From NCBI RefSeq assembly GCF_036186745.1, contig NZ_CP108086.1, positions 5,890,001-5,954,000 on the forward strand: DNA of 64,000 nucleotides, written 5' to 3'. Shown piece after piece: positions 45,535 through 53,558 of this stretch (position 1 is the first letter of the stretch; every line of letters starts with the position of its first letter). The translations under genes were made by a program, and so were the position numbers. The notes under the pieces were generated by a model. That model saw nothing but the letters and a program-made list of their open reading frames with translations, had not been told where the DNA came from and ran no database searches. The stretch comes from Microbispora hainanensis (GTDB taxonomy: Bacteria > Actinomycetota > Actinomycetes > Streptosporangiales > Streptosporangiaceae).

Positions 45535-47397
45535 TCAGCGGGCGCCCACGGACCTGCCTGAGCGGGTGGCGGCGGCGGTCCTGTGCCGCGCCGCCCGCCA
45601 GCGGACCAGCAGCAGCACGAGCAGGCCCGCGAGGACGGCGGCGGTCACACCGGTGCCGAGCTGCGCCCCCAGCCGCTGGTCGGCCGCCCGCTCCGGCGCC
45701 CACGGCAGCCCGAGCGCCGCGTACCACTCCGGCGCCTGCGCCGGCCCGGCCAGCACCACCAGGCCCGTCCACGCGCGTACGGCGATAGCCCCGGCGAGCA
45801 TCCAGGCCCGCACCTGCGGCCGGATCGCGTGGGGGAGCGGGTCCACGCCGACGGCCACCGCGAGGAACAGCACCGCGGTGATGGTCACCACCGTCTGCGC
45901 GGCCAGCCGCAGGGCGAGGCTCGGCTGGGCGTCCCCGAACAGGCCGGTCAGATACAGCGCCGGATAGGGCAGCGCGTACAGGGCCAGCGCCGTCACCGGG
46001 TGGGACAGCGCACGGCCGACGGGACCGTGGCCGGGGTCCGCGTCCGGACGCACCCGCCGCCACAGCGTCACCGGGGCGCCGAACACGAGCAGCACGGGGC
46101 CCACGGCGCCGAGCAGCGCATACTGCGCCGCGTGCGCGGAGAACAGCGCGGGCGCGTACGCCGCCACGCCTCCCGAGGTGGCATAAGCGATCACGGCCAG
46201 ACCGGCCACCCAGGAGACGGTCCGCCCGGCCGGCCACCGCCCGTCCTCTCCGGCGGCGCGCGACAGCCGCCGTACGCCGGACAGGTACGCCGCGAGGGCG
46301 GCGGCCAGCAGGAGCAGCGCGATCGGGTCGGGCCGCGCCTCGGTGACGAGCGAGCCCGGGGTGAGGGGAGGCAGGGCGTAGCCCAGGGCGTCGTGCTGGT
46401 GCACGGCCGTCTCGGTGGGCGGCGGGGGCGTGCGTCCCAGCGCGACGGCAAGGCCCAGCGTGCCGGCCATCACCGCGATCTCGCCGCAGGCGAGGCGCAG
46501 GAACGGCGCACGGGCGCCGCCGGAGTCCATCGCCTCGATGGTCCTGCGCCGGTGCCGCCACCCGAACCAGCCGAGCACCACCAGTGCGGCGATCTTCGCA
46601 AGCACGAGCAGGCCATAGCGCGACTGCCACAGCAGGGGCAGCGAGCCGAGCCGCACCCAGGCGTTGAGGGCGCCGGACGCCCCGACGGCGGCGAAGCAGC
46701 CCAGCGCGAGCGTGCTGAAACGGCGCACGGCGACCGTGAGCCCGGGCGCGGCGCGCAGGTGTGCCACGAGGGCGTACAGGCCGCCGATCCACAGCGCGAC
46801 GGCCGCGACGTGCGCCATCAGGCTCAGGACGGCGAGGTTGTGGTCGGCCGCCGAGGCGGAGTGGCCCACGTACGCCGGGGGCAGCACCGCGAAGAGCGCC
46901 ACCGCGAGCAGCGTGAGCCGCAGCACGGGACCATCCGGCAGGAGCGTCCCTCCGGCGACCGCCAGGGCCGCGAGCGTCACCGTGAGGAACGCCTGGCCCT
47001 GCGGGATGTGGAGGAGGAAGGCGGGCAGCGCGCCGGAGCGCAGCGCGTCGCCCGGAGGCAGCCCGAGGAAGTCCGACAGCGTCAGGACCTCGGTGACCGC
47101 CGCGCTCGCCGCCCAGCCGAGCGCCCAGTCCCCGGCCGCCCGCATGACGGTCCGGCCGCTGGAGGGGGCCAGCACGACGGCCGCCAGCAGGGTCCCGACC
47201 GTGGCGACGGCGCAGGCGTCGTGGACGAGGCGTATGACAGGCAGGCCCCAGGTGGTCAGGGCGCCGGGGGAGGGCAGCCCCTGGATCGCCGGTTGCGGTC
47301 TGCCGCCGCCGAACCACAGGGCGAGCCCCAGCAGGGCGAACGCCGTCGCGGCGACGGCGGGGACGACTACGCCGCGGTGGCGCGGGGGAGGTGTCAT
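45535..47397 (-). CDS. CopD / CtaG fusion membrane protein (copper transport and cytochrome oxidase assembly)
   Basis: 620 residues from an ATG behind GAGGACG; an ORF extension to 47634 is read-through of the promoter. About 14 membrane helices in two halves. The N-terminal half is CopD-like (HDACAVATVGTLLAAVVLAPS, HVAAVALWIGGLYALVAHL, FSTLALGCFAAVGASGALNAWVRL). The C-terminal half from about 370 is a caa3-type oxidase assembly CtaG domain (ALFSAHAAQYALLGAVGPVLLVFGAPVTLW, HPVTALALYALPYPALYLTGLF). The fusion occurs in actinomycetes and moves copper across the membrane for oxidase maturation. It faces divergently a group of copper proteins (small membrane protein, YcnI). No CopC gene is seen nearby. 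Confidence 0.92.
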   Translation of the reverse strand: MTPPPRHRGVVVPAVAATAFALLGLALWFGGGRPQPAIQGLPSPGALTTWGLPVIRLVHDACAVATVGTLLAAVVLAPSSGRTVMRAAGDWALGWAASAAVTEVLTLSDFLGLPPGDALRSGALPAFLLHIPQGQAFLTVTLAALAVAGGTLLPDGPVLRLTLLAVALFAVLPPAYVGHSASAADHNLAVLSLMAHVAAVALWIGGLYALVAHLRAAPGLTVAVRRFSTLALGCFAAVGASGALNAWVRLGSLPLLWQSRYGLLVLAKIAALVVLGWFGWRHRRRTIEAMDSGGARAPFLRLACGEIAVMAGTLGLAVALGRTPPPPTETAVHQHDALGYALPPLTPGSLVTEARPDPIALLLLAAALAAYLSGVRRLSRAAGEDGRWPAGRTVSWVAGLAVIAYATSGGVAAYAPALFSAHAAQYALLGAVGPVLLVFGAPVTLWRRVRPDADPGHGPVGRALSHPVTALALYALPYPALYLTGLFGDAQPSLALRLAAQTVVTITAVLFLAVAVGVDPLPHAIRPQVRAWMLAGAIAVRAWTGLVVLAGPAQAPEWYAALGLPWAPERAADQRLGAQLGTGVTAAVLAGLLVLLLVRWRAARHRTAAATRSGRSVGAR

Positions 47398-47875
47398 CGT
47401 CGGCGTCCTCGGCTCGTTGATCACTTGCGAGTATGGCCGAAAGGTCGTCTTCTGGGGAGCCCCCAAACGGCAGGAACGTCCGAAACCGCTCGATGTCAGG
47501 ATTTTGCCGTTATGTCGGGCTGAAATGTTCAACACCCTTCGGGGCCGGTGTCGGAGCTCTCTCAGGGATGCCGGTCTCGCAGGATGCCGGGGGTCTCTCA
47601 GGGGCGCCGGGGGCGAGCCGATCCGTTCGCGCATGTCTCACAGGGCCGGACACGAGACGCAGGCCGCTGCCGGCGGGGTCCGTCCCTTGTGGCGAGCGGC
47701 ACGATCGGCGGGTCGCCGCGCGATGGAGCGCGGCGACGCACGCCAACGCCGCGCCGCGTCCCATCCCGCACCACCGCGGGCCGTTCGAGATCGTGTGGCA
47801 CGCCTCGCCGTGCTGGGTCGCAAGATCGGCGGTGGACCGGCCGAGATCGCCGGGGTGTGAGACAATCCCCGCGTC
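47398..47875. other. Intergenic region between CopD-CtaG and the small membrane protein
   Basis: 478 bp with no supportable gene. It must carry both divergent promoters; the AT-richer stretch about 47410-47545 is the likely place. A loose threefold repeat of TCTC-CAGG-TGCCGGGGG type lies at about 47557-47612. No riboswitch or clear operator was recognised. Confidence 0.6.
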
Positions 47876-48466
47876 ATGCGCGCCACGCTCTCCTTCCGGC
47901 TCCTGCGGTCGGCCTCCTTCTCCGCCGTCTGCGTGCTCCTCGCGGTCGGCGCGCACCGGTTCGCCGGGGGAGGCGGGCCGACGCCCGCCGCGCTCCTCAC
48001 GGGGATGCTCACGGTGACGGCCGGTGCGGCCGTCGCGGCGGGCCGGGAACGGTCACCCCAGGCGATCATCGGCCTGCTCGTCGGCGCCCAGGCGTTCCTG
48101 CACGTCCTCCTCGACCTGACGGGATCCGGCGCGGCGTCGTACCCCACCTGGCACGGCGGCCTGACCGCGCAGACCGGGATGTTCACCGCCCACCTCACCG
48201 CGGCGCTGCTCACCGGATTGTGGCTGTCGCGCGGCGAGGAGGCCCTGTGGTCCGTGCTGCGCGCGGCCGGCGCCAGGGCGGTCCGCTGCCTGCGGGCGGT
48301 GGCCGTGCTGGCACGCGCGCTGCTGGCGCTGTGGGGGGCCGATCTCGCGGGCACCGGACGTCCCCGACCGCCCGCGGCGCCGGGCTCCATGCGCGCACCC
48401 CGCGCCGCGGTCGTGCTGCGGCACGCGGTCGTTCGCCGCGGGCCGCCGCTTCTCCTCGTCTCCTGA
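47876..48466 (+). CDS. Small integral membrane protein, copper-locus type
   Basis: 196 residues with four predicted helices (about 8-28, 38-56, 63-85 and 103-122), His residues between helices (HRFAGG, FLHVLLDL, TWHGGL, FTAHLT) and a basic cytoplasmic tail ending RRGPPLLL. It is a paralogue of the product of 51761-52345: the two match in FxAVC, the QAxLHVL segment, RGExALW and the terminal RRGPP. It precedes ycnI by about 100 bp in the same direction. No named family was recognised with certainty. The context and His pattern suggest a copper-related membrane role. Confidence 0.8.
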   Translation: MRATLSFRLLRSASFSAVCVLLAVGAHRFAGGGGPTPAALLTGMLTVTAGAAVAAGRERSPQAIIGLLVGAQAFLHVLLDLTGSGAASYPTWHGGLTAQTGMFTAHLTAALLTGLWLSRGEEALWSVLRAAGARAVRCLRAVAVLARALLALWGADLAGTGRPRPPAAPGSMRAPRAAVVLRHAVVRRGPPLLLVS

Positions 48467-48568
48467 GCTTCACGCGCGAGCGACGCGTATCTCCCCACGG
48501 GACCCGCGAGTTCCCAGAGGGCCATGCTCGCGCGCCTCCGTAATCTCGCAGACGACTGGAGAACCCCC

Positions 48569-49294
48569 ATGACCTCGTACGTCCGTCGTGCGGCCACCGT
48601 CACGGCCGGTGCCCTCGCGCTCACCATCGGTCTCGCCGTGCCCGCCCTCGCCCATGTCACCGTCAACCCCGGCACCGCCGTAAAGGGCTCCTGGACGAAG
48701 CTCGCCTTCCGGGTGCCCAACGAGCGTGACAACGCCTCGACCACCAAGGTGGAGGTCGACTTCCCCACCGACAACCCGCTGCCGTTCGTCTCGGTTCGCC
48801 CGGTGCCCGGATGGGACGTCAAGCTCACCCGCGGCAAGCTGCCCAAGCCCGTCGTCTCGGACGCGGGCGACACGATCACCGAGTCGGTGCTGAAGATCAC
48901 CTGGTCCGGCGGGAAGGTCGGGTCGGGCCAGTTCCAGGAGTTCGAGGTGTCGGTCGGCCCGCTGCCGAAGAGTGTCGACACGCTGGCGTTCCCCACGGTC
49001 CAGACCTACTCGAACGGTGAGGTCGTCAAGTGGGCGGACGCGCCGAAGGCCGACGGGTCCGAGCCCGACCACCCCGCGCCGACGCTCAAGCTGGTCGCTG
49101 CCGAGGAGGGGGAGGGCGACGAGGACGGCGAGGCCCCCGCCTCGCCGGCCGCGGCCCCCGTCGTCGCGGCTGTGGCGAGTGAGGACCAGGGCGGGAACAA
49201 CACCCCGGCCCTGGTGCTCGGCGGCCTGGGCCTCGTCGCCGGACTGGTCGGAGCCGGGGCGGGCGTCACAGCGCTGCGCCGCTCACGCGGCTGA
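48569..49294 (+). CDS. ycnI: YcnI-family copper-binding protein (DUF1775)
   Basis: 241 residues from ATG 48569, which has GGAG seven bases upstream and gives a clean signal peptide; an upstream start at 48524 spoils it. Cleavage after PALA exposes His as the first mature residue (HVTVNPG), and a Trp follows in KGSWTK. An N-terminal His plus a nearby Trp is the reported copper(II) site of YcnI. The domain (about 25-165) continues through NERDNASTTKVEVDFP, VPGWDVKL and ITWSGGKV...FQEFEVSVGPLP. An acidic and Ala/Pro-rich stalk and one C-terminal helix followed by RRSRG anchor it outside the membrane. It should buffer or deliver copper together with PCuAC and CopD-CtaG. Confidence 0.95.
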   Translation: MTSYVRRAATVTAGALALTIGLAVPALAHVTVNPGTAVKGSWTKLAFRVPNERDNASTTKVEVDFPTDNPLPFVSVRPVPGWDVKLTRGKLPKPVVSDAGDTITESVLKITWSGGKVGSGQFQEFEVSVGPLPKSVDTLAFPTVQTYSNGEVVKWADAPKADGSEPDHPAPTLKLVAAEEGEGDEDGEAPASPAAAPVVAAVASEDQGGNNTPALVLGGLGLVAGLVGAGAGVTALRRSRG

Positions 49295-49344
49295 TCCGCC
49301 CTGCCGCCGCCCGGAACGCTTTCGGGTCGGCGGCCACTACACAG

Positions 49345-49380
49345 GAGCCCCTTGTCGGCCGCGCGGCCGACAAGGGGCTC
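49345..49380 (+). terminator. Perfect 36-bp palindromic terminator
   Basis: The two 18-base halves (49345-49362 and 49363-49380) are exact reverse complements. The hairpin would have about a 16-bp stem and a four-base loop. It stands 50 bp after ycnI and is followed by CCCTTCTCC. Confidence 0.92.
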
Positions 49381-49475
49381 CCTTCTCCTGAGCAGATCCG
49401 GGGCGGACCCGGCGGCCGGGAGGGGCCCTTCCTTCCGAGCGAGCCCCGAGGCCGGGCCCAGCCCGGACCCTGCCA

Positions 49476-49536
49476 GTGATCCCGCCCCGTGATCCCGCCC
49501 CGTGATCCCGCCCCGTGATCCCGCCCCGTGATCCCG
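49476..49536. repeat. 13-bp tandem repeat, 4.7 copies
   Basis: The unit GTGATCCCGCCCC is repeated four times exactly and once in part. It is noncoding, between the convergent ycnI and DyP peroxidase genes, and is immediately followed by a second, unrelated array. Confidence 0.92.
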
Positions 49537-49556
49537 GCCGTGCCCGCCGCAGGCGC

Positions 49557-49612
49557 GGCGGTCAGGGCTGGGCGGTCAGGACTGGGCGGTCAGGACTGGG
49601 CGGTGAGGGCTG
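49557..49612. repeat. 14-bp tandem repeat, 4 copies plus degenerate continuation
   Basis: The unit GGCGGTCAGG(A/G)CTG, with one GGTGAGG variant, runs up to the DyP stop codon. Its sequence is unrelated to the 13-bp array 20 bp upstream. Together with the ycnI terminator it fills the 338-bp gap, in which no gene was seen. Confidence 0.9.
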
Positions 49613-49632
49613 GCGATCAGGACGCGGGGCGG

Positions 49633-50850
49633 TCAGGACAGAAGAGTCTCGCCGATCCAGCCGTCAGGGGCACACCCAGGCGGTACGGCGAAGACGGCCG
49701 ACCCGATGGGGGTGATCCACTGGTTCAACAGATCGACCTCCGCGAGCCGCCGCTGGATCGGGACGAACTGCCGCTCCACGTCGGCCTGGTAGGACGCGAA
49801 CAGCAGACCGGCGTCCGGCCGCCCCTCCGGGCTGAGGCCGTCCTCGTAGTTGTAGGCCCGGCGCAGGATTCGCATGCCCGGGTCGGTTACCCGGGCCCGG
49901 CGGATGTGCGCGTACTCGGAGATCACCGGCAGGCCCGACGGGCCGACTGCGGCGAAGTCGGGCTCGTCGGCCTCGGCCCGGCCGGTCAGTGGCGCGCCGG
50001 TGTCCAGCCGCCGTCCGACACTGAACTCCTTGGCCGCCCGGTCCGCGGCATCCCATTTCTCCAGGTCCATCCGGATGCGACGGAGCACCAGCGTGGTGCC
50101 GCCCCGCAGCCACCCGTCGCGCACCCACACGGCCCGGTCGAAGTCCGGCGATCCCGGCCGGGGGTTGACCGTGCCGTCGAGCTGGCCCATCAGGTTGCGC
50201 TGGGTCGTCCCCGGCGCGCGCACCTGCGGGCTCTGCCGGAAGCCTTGCTGCGTCCACCGTACGGTCGCGAACGAGCGGGCGTCCCTGACGAGCACGCGCA
50301 GCGCGTGCGCCAGCGTGACGCGGTCGTCAGCGCAGACCTGGACCAGCAGGTCGCCGCCGCTCCAGCGGGGCTGAAGGGCGTCGACCTTGAACGCCGGAAG
50401 CGGCCGTGGCGCGAGATGCCCGGCCCCGGCCGCCTCGAACAGCCCGGGGCCGAACCCGAACGTGACGGTGAGCCGCGCGGGCAGCAGCGCCAGCTCGGCA
50501 TCGGTGTCCGCGAGGGCGGGCTCGCCCCGCGTCAGCCGCCGCGCGTCGTCGGTGAGCAGCCGCATCAGGCGCGCGAGCGCCGCGCGGTCGGTCCCAGGCC
50601 GCAGGTCGAACCCGGCGAACACCGCGAAGGTCTGCGGAGACGTCGCGATGCCCGCCTGGTGGACGCCGTGGAAGGGCTCGACGGCCGCACCGCCGGGGAG
50701 GGGCGTCTGCCGCCCGGCAGACGCCCGCCCTGCCGCCTCCTGTACGGCCGAGACCGGGGCGCAGGCCGCCGCCGCGGCGGCGACGGCCCCGCCCGCGAGC
50801 AGGCCGCGCCGGGTCAGCCGCCGTCCCGCCGGAAGTCCGCTCTCACTCAT
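49633..50850 (-). CDS. Tat-exported DyP-type haem peroxidase
   Basis: 405 residues. The N-terminus has a twin-arginine signal (GRRLTRRGLLAGGAVAAAAAAC), so the folded protein is exported and a Cys could also be lipidated. DyP features: GQLDGT near 225, whose Asp is the usual catalytic acid (GxxDG), the haem-ligand His in EYAHIRRARV near 310, and the conserved Arg in RILRRAYNY. The length fits EfeB-like B/P-type DyPs. The start overlaps the upstream PCuAC stop by eight bases, so the two are translationally coupled. No EfeU or EfeO partner is present, so the role is more likely with copper or oxidative stress than with the usual EfeUOB iron system. Confidence 0.93.
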   Translation of the reverse strand: MSESGLPAGRRLTRRGLLAGGAVAAAAAACAPVSAVQEAAGRASAGRQTPLPGGAAVEPFHGVHQAGIATSPQTFAVFAGFDLRPGTDRAALARLMRLLTDDARRLTRGEPALADTDAELALLPARLTVTFGFGPGLFEAAGAGHLAPRPLPAFKVDALQPRWSGGDLLVQVCADDRVTLAHALRVLVRDARSFATVRWTQQGFRQSPQVRAPGTTQRNLMGQLDGTVNPRPGSPDFDRAVWVRDGWLRGGTTLVLRRIRMDLEKWDAADRAAKEFSVGRRLDTGAPLTGRAEADEPDFAAVGPSGLPVISEYAHIRRARVTDPGMRILRRAYNYEDGLSPEGRPDAGLLFASYQADVERQFVPIQRRLAEVDLLNQWITPIGSAVFAVPPGCAPDGWIGETLLS

Positions 50851-51445
50851 GAGGGGCGTAGGACTCGTTGGCGCCGGCGAAGTCCTTGGCCACCGCGGTG
50901 AAGGACACGGTCTTGCCGCCCTTCAGGGTGAGCGTGAAGGGCACCTCCGTGCCGGGCTCGATGGCCGTGCGGACGTTCATCAGCATGATGTGGTCGCCGC
51001 CGGGCTGGAGCACGTGCCGGCCACCGGCCGGGATCACGATCCCGCCCTCCTTGCGGCGCATGGTCGTCGTGCCGCCGTCTCCGACGACCTCGTGCAGCTC
51101 CACGGACGGGGAGACGGGAGTGCTCGCCGCGACGACGGTCACCGCTGCGCCGGTGGTGTTGACGAGCGTGGCGAAGGCGGCGCTCATCCCGGAGCGGGCC
51201 GTCTTCACCCACGGGTCGATGATCGACAGTGGGGCAGCCGCCGCGGCCGGGTCTTGCGCCGCGGCCGGCGCGGCGGTGGCGGCCCCAGTGTCGGGCAGGG
51301 CGCCGGACAGGGCGCCGGACAGGGTGTCGGGTCGGGTGCCGGAGGGAGCGCCGTTTGGCGTGCCGGACGGCGCGGCACAGGCCGCTGCGGCGAGGAGGGC
51401 GGCCAGCGCCGCCGGAAGCATGCGGTTGATGGTCGTGATGGTCAT
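50843..51445 (-). CDS. Copper chaperone PCuAC-type lipoprotein
   Basis: 200 residues from MTITTINRMLPAALAALL, giving a lipoprotein signal ending AAAC; the longer frame to 51688 lacks a signal. After a low-complexity Ala/Ser/Thr/Pro linker (about 25-75) comes the PCuAC domain: DPWVKTARSGMSAAFATLVNT, then a copper site of the form H-X10-M-X22-H-X-M (VELHEV, TTTMRR, GDHIMLM). The canonical spacing has 21 where this has 22. It passes Cu(I) to cytochrome oxidase CuA centres outside the membrane and is coupled to the DyP gene by an eight-base overlap. It shares a function with the CopD-CtaG fusion 3.5 kb away. Confidence 0.92.
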   Translation of the reverse strand: MTITTINRMLPAALAALLAAAACAAPSGTPNGAPSGTRPDTLSGALSGALPDTGAATAAPAAAQDPAAAAAPLSIIDPWVKTARSGMSAAFATLVNTTGAAVTVVAASTPVSPSVELHEVVGDGGTTTMRRKEGGIVIPAGGRHVLQPGGDHIMLMNVRTAIEPGTEVPFTLTLKGGKTVSFTAVAKDFAGANESYAPHE

Positions 51446-51760
51446 GCGGAAGCCTTCTCTCGGTCGTCCGGCGGGCATGCGGGCGGCGTCGTCCCCATGC
51501 GTGCGAAGGCAGGAGCCCGCAAGCAGGTCGTGCACGGCACGCCAGGCGTGGCAGGCCGTGCTAGGCAGACCAGGCGTCGGAAGCCATGCGAGGCAGGCCG
51601 TGCGCGGCGGACCGTGCGGGCCGTCCCCGGCGATGCCGGGCGGCCCGGCATGACCGGTCGCCGACGCCGAAGGGGCATGCGCGGGCATGCTCCGCCGGTA
51701 AAGATCGCTGACGACGCTCCCGGGCCGTACGCGGCCGGGAGCGGGGTGAGGAGGGCCGTC
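51446..51760. other. Intergenic region upstream of PCuAC, with a hairpin at 51716-51742
   Basis: 315 bp without a supportable gene. A near-perfect hairpin (51716-51742, GCTCCCGG with CCGGGAGC) lies 18 bp after the stop of the upstream minus-strand gene and should be its terminator. The remainder has irregular GGCAGGCCGTGC-like repeats and must hold the PCuAC promoter. Confidence 0.6.
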
Positions 51761-52345
51761 TCAGGCGGACGGCTGGAGAAGGCCCGGCGGGCCGCGCCGG
51801 GTGACGCAGTGACGCGGCGCGAGGGAGCGCGGCAGGCTCGGCTCGTCCGGACGCGGCGACGCGGGTGGTGCGAACACCGGCGGCGCCGGATCGGCCGCGA
51901 TCCGCGTGAGCCGTACGGCGAGCCGTCGCAGCAGCGCCCACAGGGCGGCCTCGCCCCTGGCCAGCCACACCGCCGTCAGCACCACCGCCCAGCCGTGACC
52001 GAGCAGCATTCCGATGCCCGGCGCGAGGTGCGCGTGACCGGCCATGGCCTGCCCCGTGAGTACGTGCCCGGACAGGACGTGTGCGCTGGACGCCATGGGC
52101 GACGAGAGGGCGAACAGCACGTGCAGCACGGCCTGGAGGGCCGCGAGCAGCGGCAGGATCGAGCGCAGCGTCCGTTCCCCGCCCGAGAGGGGCAGCGCGG
52201 CGGCGAAGACCGCCGGCAGGCCCAGCGCCAGCGCGCCGGGGGCGACCATGCCGCCGTTGAACAGGTGCGCCAGCACGCCAAGGCCGAGGCACACCGCGGT
52301 GAAGGCGGCGGCTCGGGCAAGGCGGAGAGGCGATGTCACCGGCAT
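51761..52345 (-). CDS. Small integral membrane protein, paralogue of the 47876-48466 product
   Basis: 194 residues, four predicted helices. Its pattern follows the other copy: LARAAAFTAVCLGLGVLAH, LAALQAVLHVLFAL, RGEAALWALLRR and a basic tail ending RRGPPGLL. The loop between helices 3 and 4 is His/Met-rich (SSAHVLSGHVLTGQAMAGHAHLAPG), which would suit copper binding on the outer face. It precedes PCuAC and DyP on the same strand, but a hairpin separates them. It is of unknown family. Confidence 0.8.
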   Translation of the reverse strand: MPVTSPLRLARAAAFTAVCLGLGVLAHLFNGGMVAPGALALGLPAVFAAALPLSGGERTLRSILPLLAALQAVLHVLFALSSPMASSAHVLSGHVLTGQAMAGHAHLAPGIGMLLGHGWAVVLTAVWLARGEAALWALLRRLAVRLTRIAADPAPPVFAPPASPRPDEPSLPRSLAPRHCVTRRGPPGLLQPSA

Positions 52346-52499
52346 GACACAGCCAATATCGCACGCCGGGTGCCCGGTCCCCGTTCCGGCAGGCGCGTCT
52401 CCCGCGGTGGCGGGCCGGGCGCCCGCACTGGGCAGGGCAGGCCGTGCCGCTCGCGGACGTCCTGCTCCTCGGCCTGTCGAGGCCGCCGCATGCGGGGGG

Positions 52500-53459
52500 T
52501 CAGCCGGCGGCCTGGGATGCGGGGCCCGGGGCGGCCTCGACGGCCGCGGCGCCCGCGCAGCGACGGCGATACTCGCGCGGAGAGGTGCCGGTGATCCGCT
52601 TGAACGCGGTGCTGAGGGCGCTTTCCGAGCCGTAGCCGACGGCGAGGGCGATCGTCGCGAGCGTGTCGTCGCTGACGCGCAGGCGCTGGGCGGCGAGCTC
52701 GATCCGCCAGCGGGTGAGGTAGTCCAGGGGACCGAGGCCGGCCGTCTCCTTGAACCGCGCGGCGAGGGTGGACCGGGACACCGCACCGGCCCGTGCCAGC
52801 TCCGCGACGGTCCACGGGTAGGCGGGCCGGGCGTGCATGGACCGCAGGGCCGCCGCGACCACGGGGTCGGCGAGACCGGCGAGCAACCCCGACCCCGCGC
52901 GGGGCTCGCGGGCCAGATGCAGGCGCAGGATGTGGATGAGCATGACCACGGCGAGATGTTCGGCCACGAGCGTCGAGCCGATCGGACGCCCCTGCAACTC
53001 GGCGTCGATCTGCTCGAGGGCCCACCGCACCGCGCTCGCCTCGCCGGTGCCCGCGGGCGCGTGGATGACCGGCGGCAGCCCGTCGAGCAGGAGCACCCGC
53101 GCGCGGTCGCCGAACGAGAAGCGGCCGCCGAGGAGGAACGTGTCCACGCCGTCGCCGACATGGGGGAGGCCGTCTCCCGCGGCCGTCCAGAGGGGTCCGG
53201 CGTCGACCGGGACGGCGTGAGGATCGCTGAAGAGCGTGAAGGCGAGGGGGTGCGTCAGCAGGAAGCAGTCGCCCTCCTCCAGAGCGATCGGGGCGGTGAG
53301 GCCCTCGACGCTCAGGAAGCACCGGCCGCGCCGGACGGTGTTGAACTTCACGCCGTCCGGCGGCTCGAAGCGCACCGCCCAGCTGCCGCCCGCCGTCATT
53401 CCCGTGGACAGGTGCGCTCTGGTGCCCAGCAGCGCGAGCACGTCTTCGAGCGGATCCAT
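52500..53459 (-). CDS. AraC-family regulator with cupin N-terminal domain
   Basis: 319 residues from ATG 53459 behind GGGGGAAG; the frame continues upstream but without a start that suits the divergent layout. Residues 1-185 are a cupin-type sensor of the AraC group (MDPLEDVLALLG, FEPPDGVKFNTVRRGRCFL, LEEGDCFLLT). Residues about 205-300 are the two-helix DNA-binding unit (WTVAELARAGAVSRSTLAARFKETAG...GYGSESALSTAFKRITGTSPREYRRR). Members of this type are usually paired with the short-chain dehydrogenase they control, as here, 99 bp away and divergent. Confidence 0.93.
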   Translation of the reverse strand: MDPLEDVLALLGTRAHLSTGMTAGGSWAVRFEPPDGVKFNTVRRGRCFLSVEGLTAPIALEEGDCFLLTHPLAFTLFSDPHAVPVDAGPLWTAAGDGLPHVGDGVDTFLLGGRFSFGDRARVLLLDGLPPVIHAPAGTGEASAVRWALEQIDAELQGRPIGSTLVAEHLAVVMLIHILRLHLAREPRAGSGLLAGLADPVVAAALRSMHARPAYPWTVAELARAGAVSRSTLAARFKETAGLGPLDYLTRWRIELAAQRLRVSDDTLATIALAVGYGSESALSTAFKRITGTSPREYRRRCAGAAAVEAAPGPASQAAG

Positions 53460-53509
53460 CTGCTTCCCCCGGGGCGACTCGAGACGAATGGACGACCGAT
53501 AAAGTTCTA

Positions 53510-53534
53510 CGGACTTTCCAGCATAGATAGTCCG
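53510..53534. promoter_or_regulatory. Inverted repeat in the AraC-SDR divergent gap
   Basis: CGGACT (53510-53515) and AGTCCG (53529-53534) separated by 13 bp, with a further related GGACTTCTA at 53540-53548. The gap is only 99 bp, so this is the probable AraC operator and overlaps the divergent promoters. Confidence 0.45.
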
Positions 53535-53558
53535 AAGCAGGACTTCTAGCGTGGCCTC

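Noticed and set aside
47398..47875. Small gene or riboswitch in the copper-cluster gap
   Set aside because: Open frames here are read-through of flanking genes or Arg/Pro-rich shadows, and no recognised riboswitch core was found.
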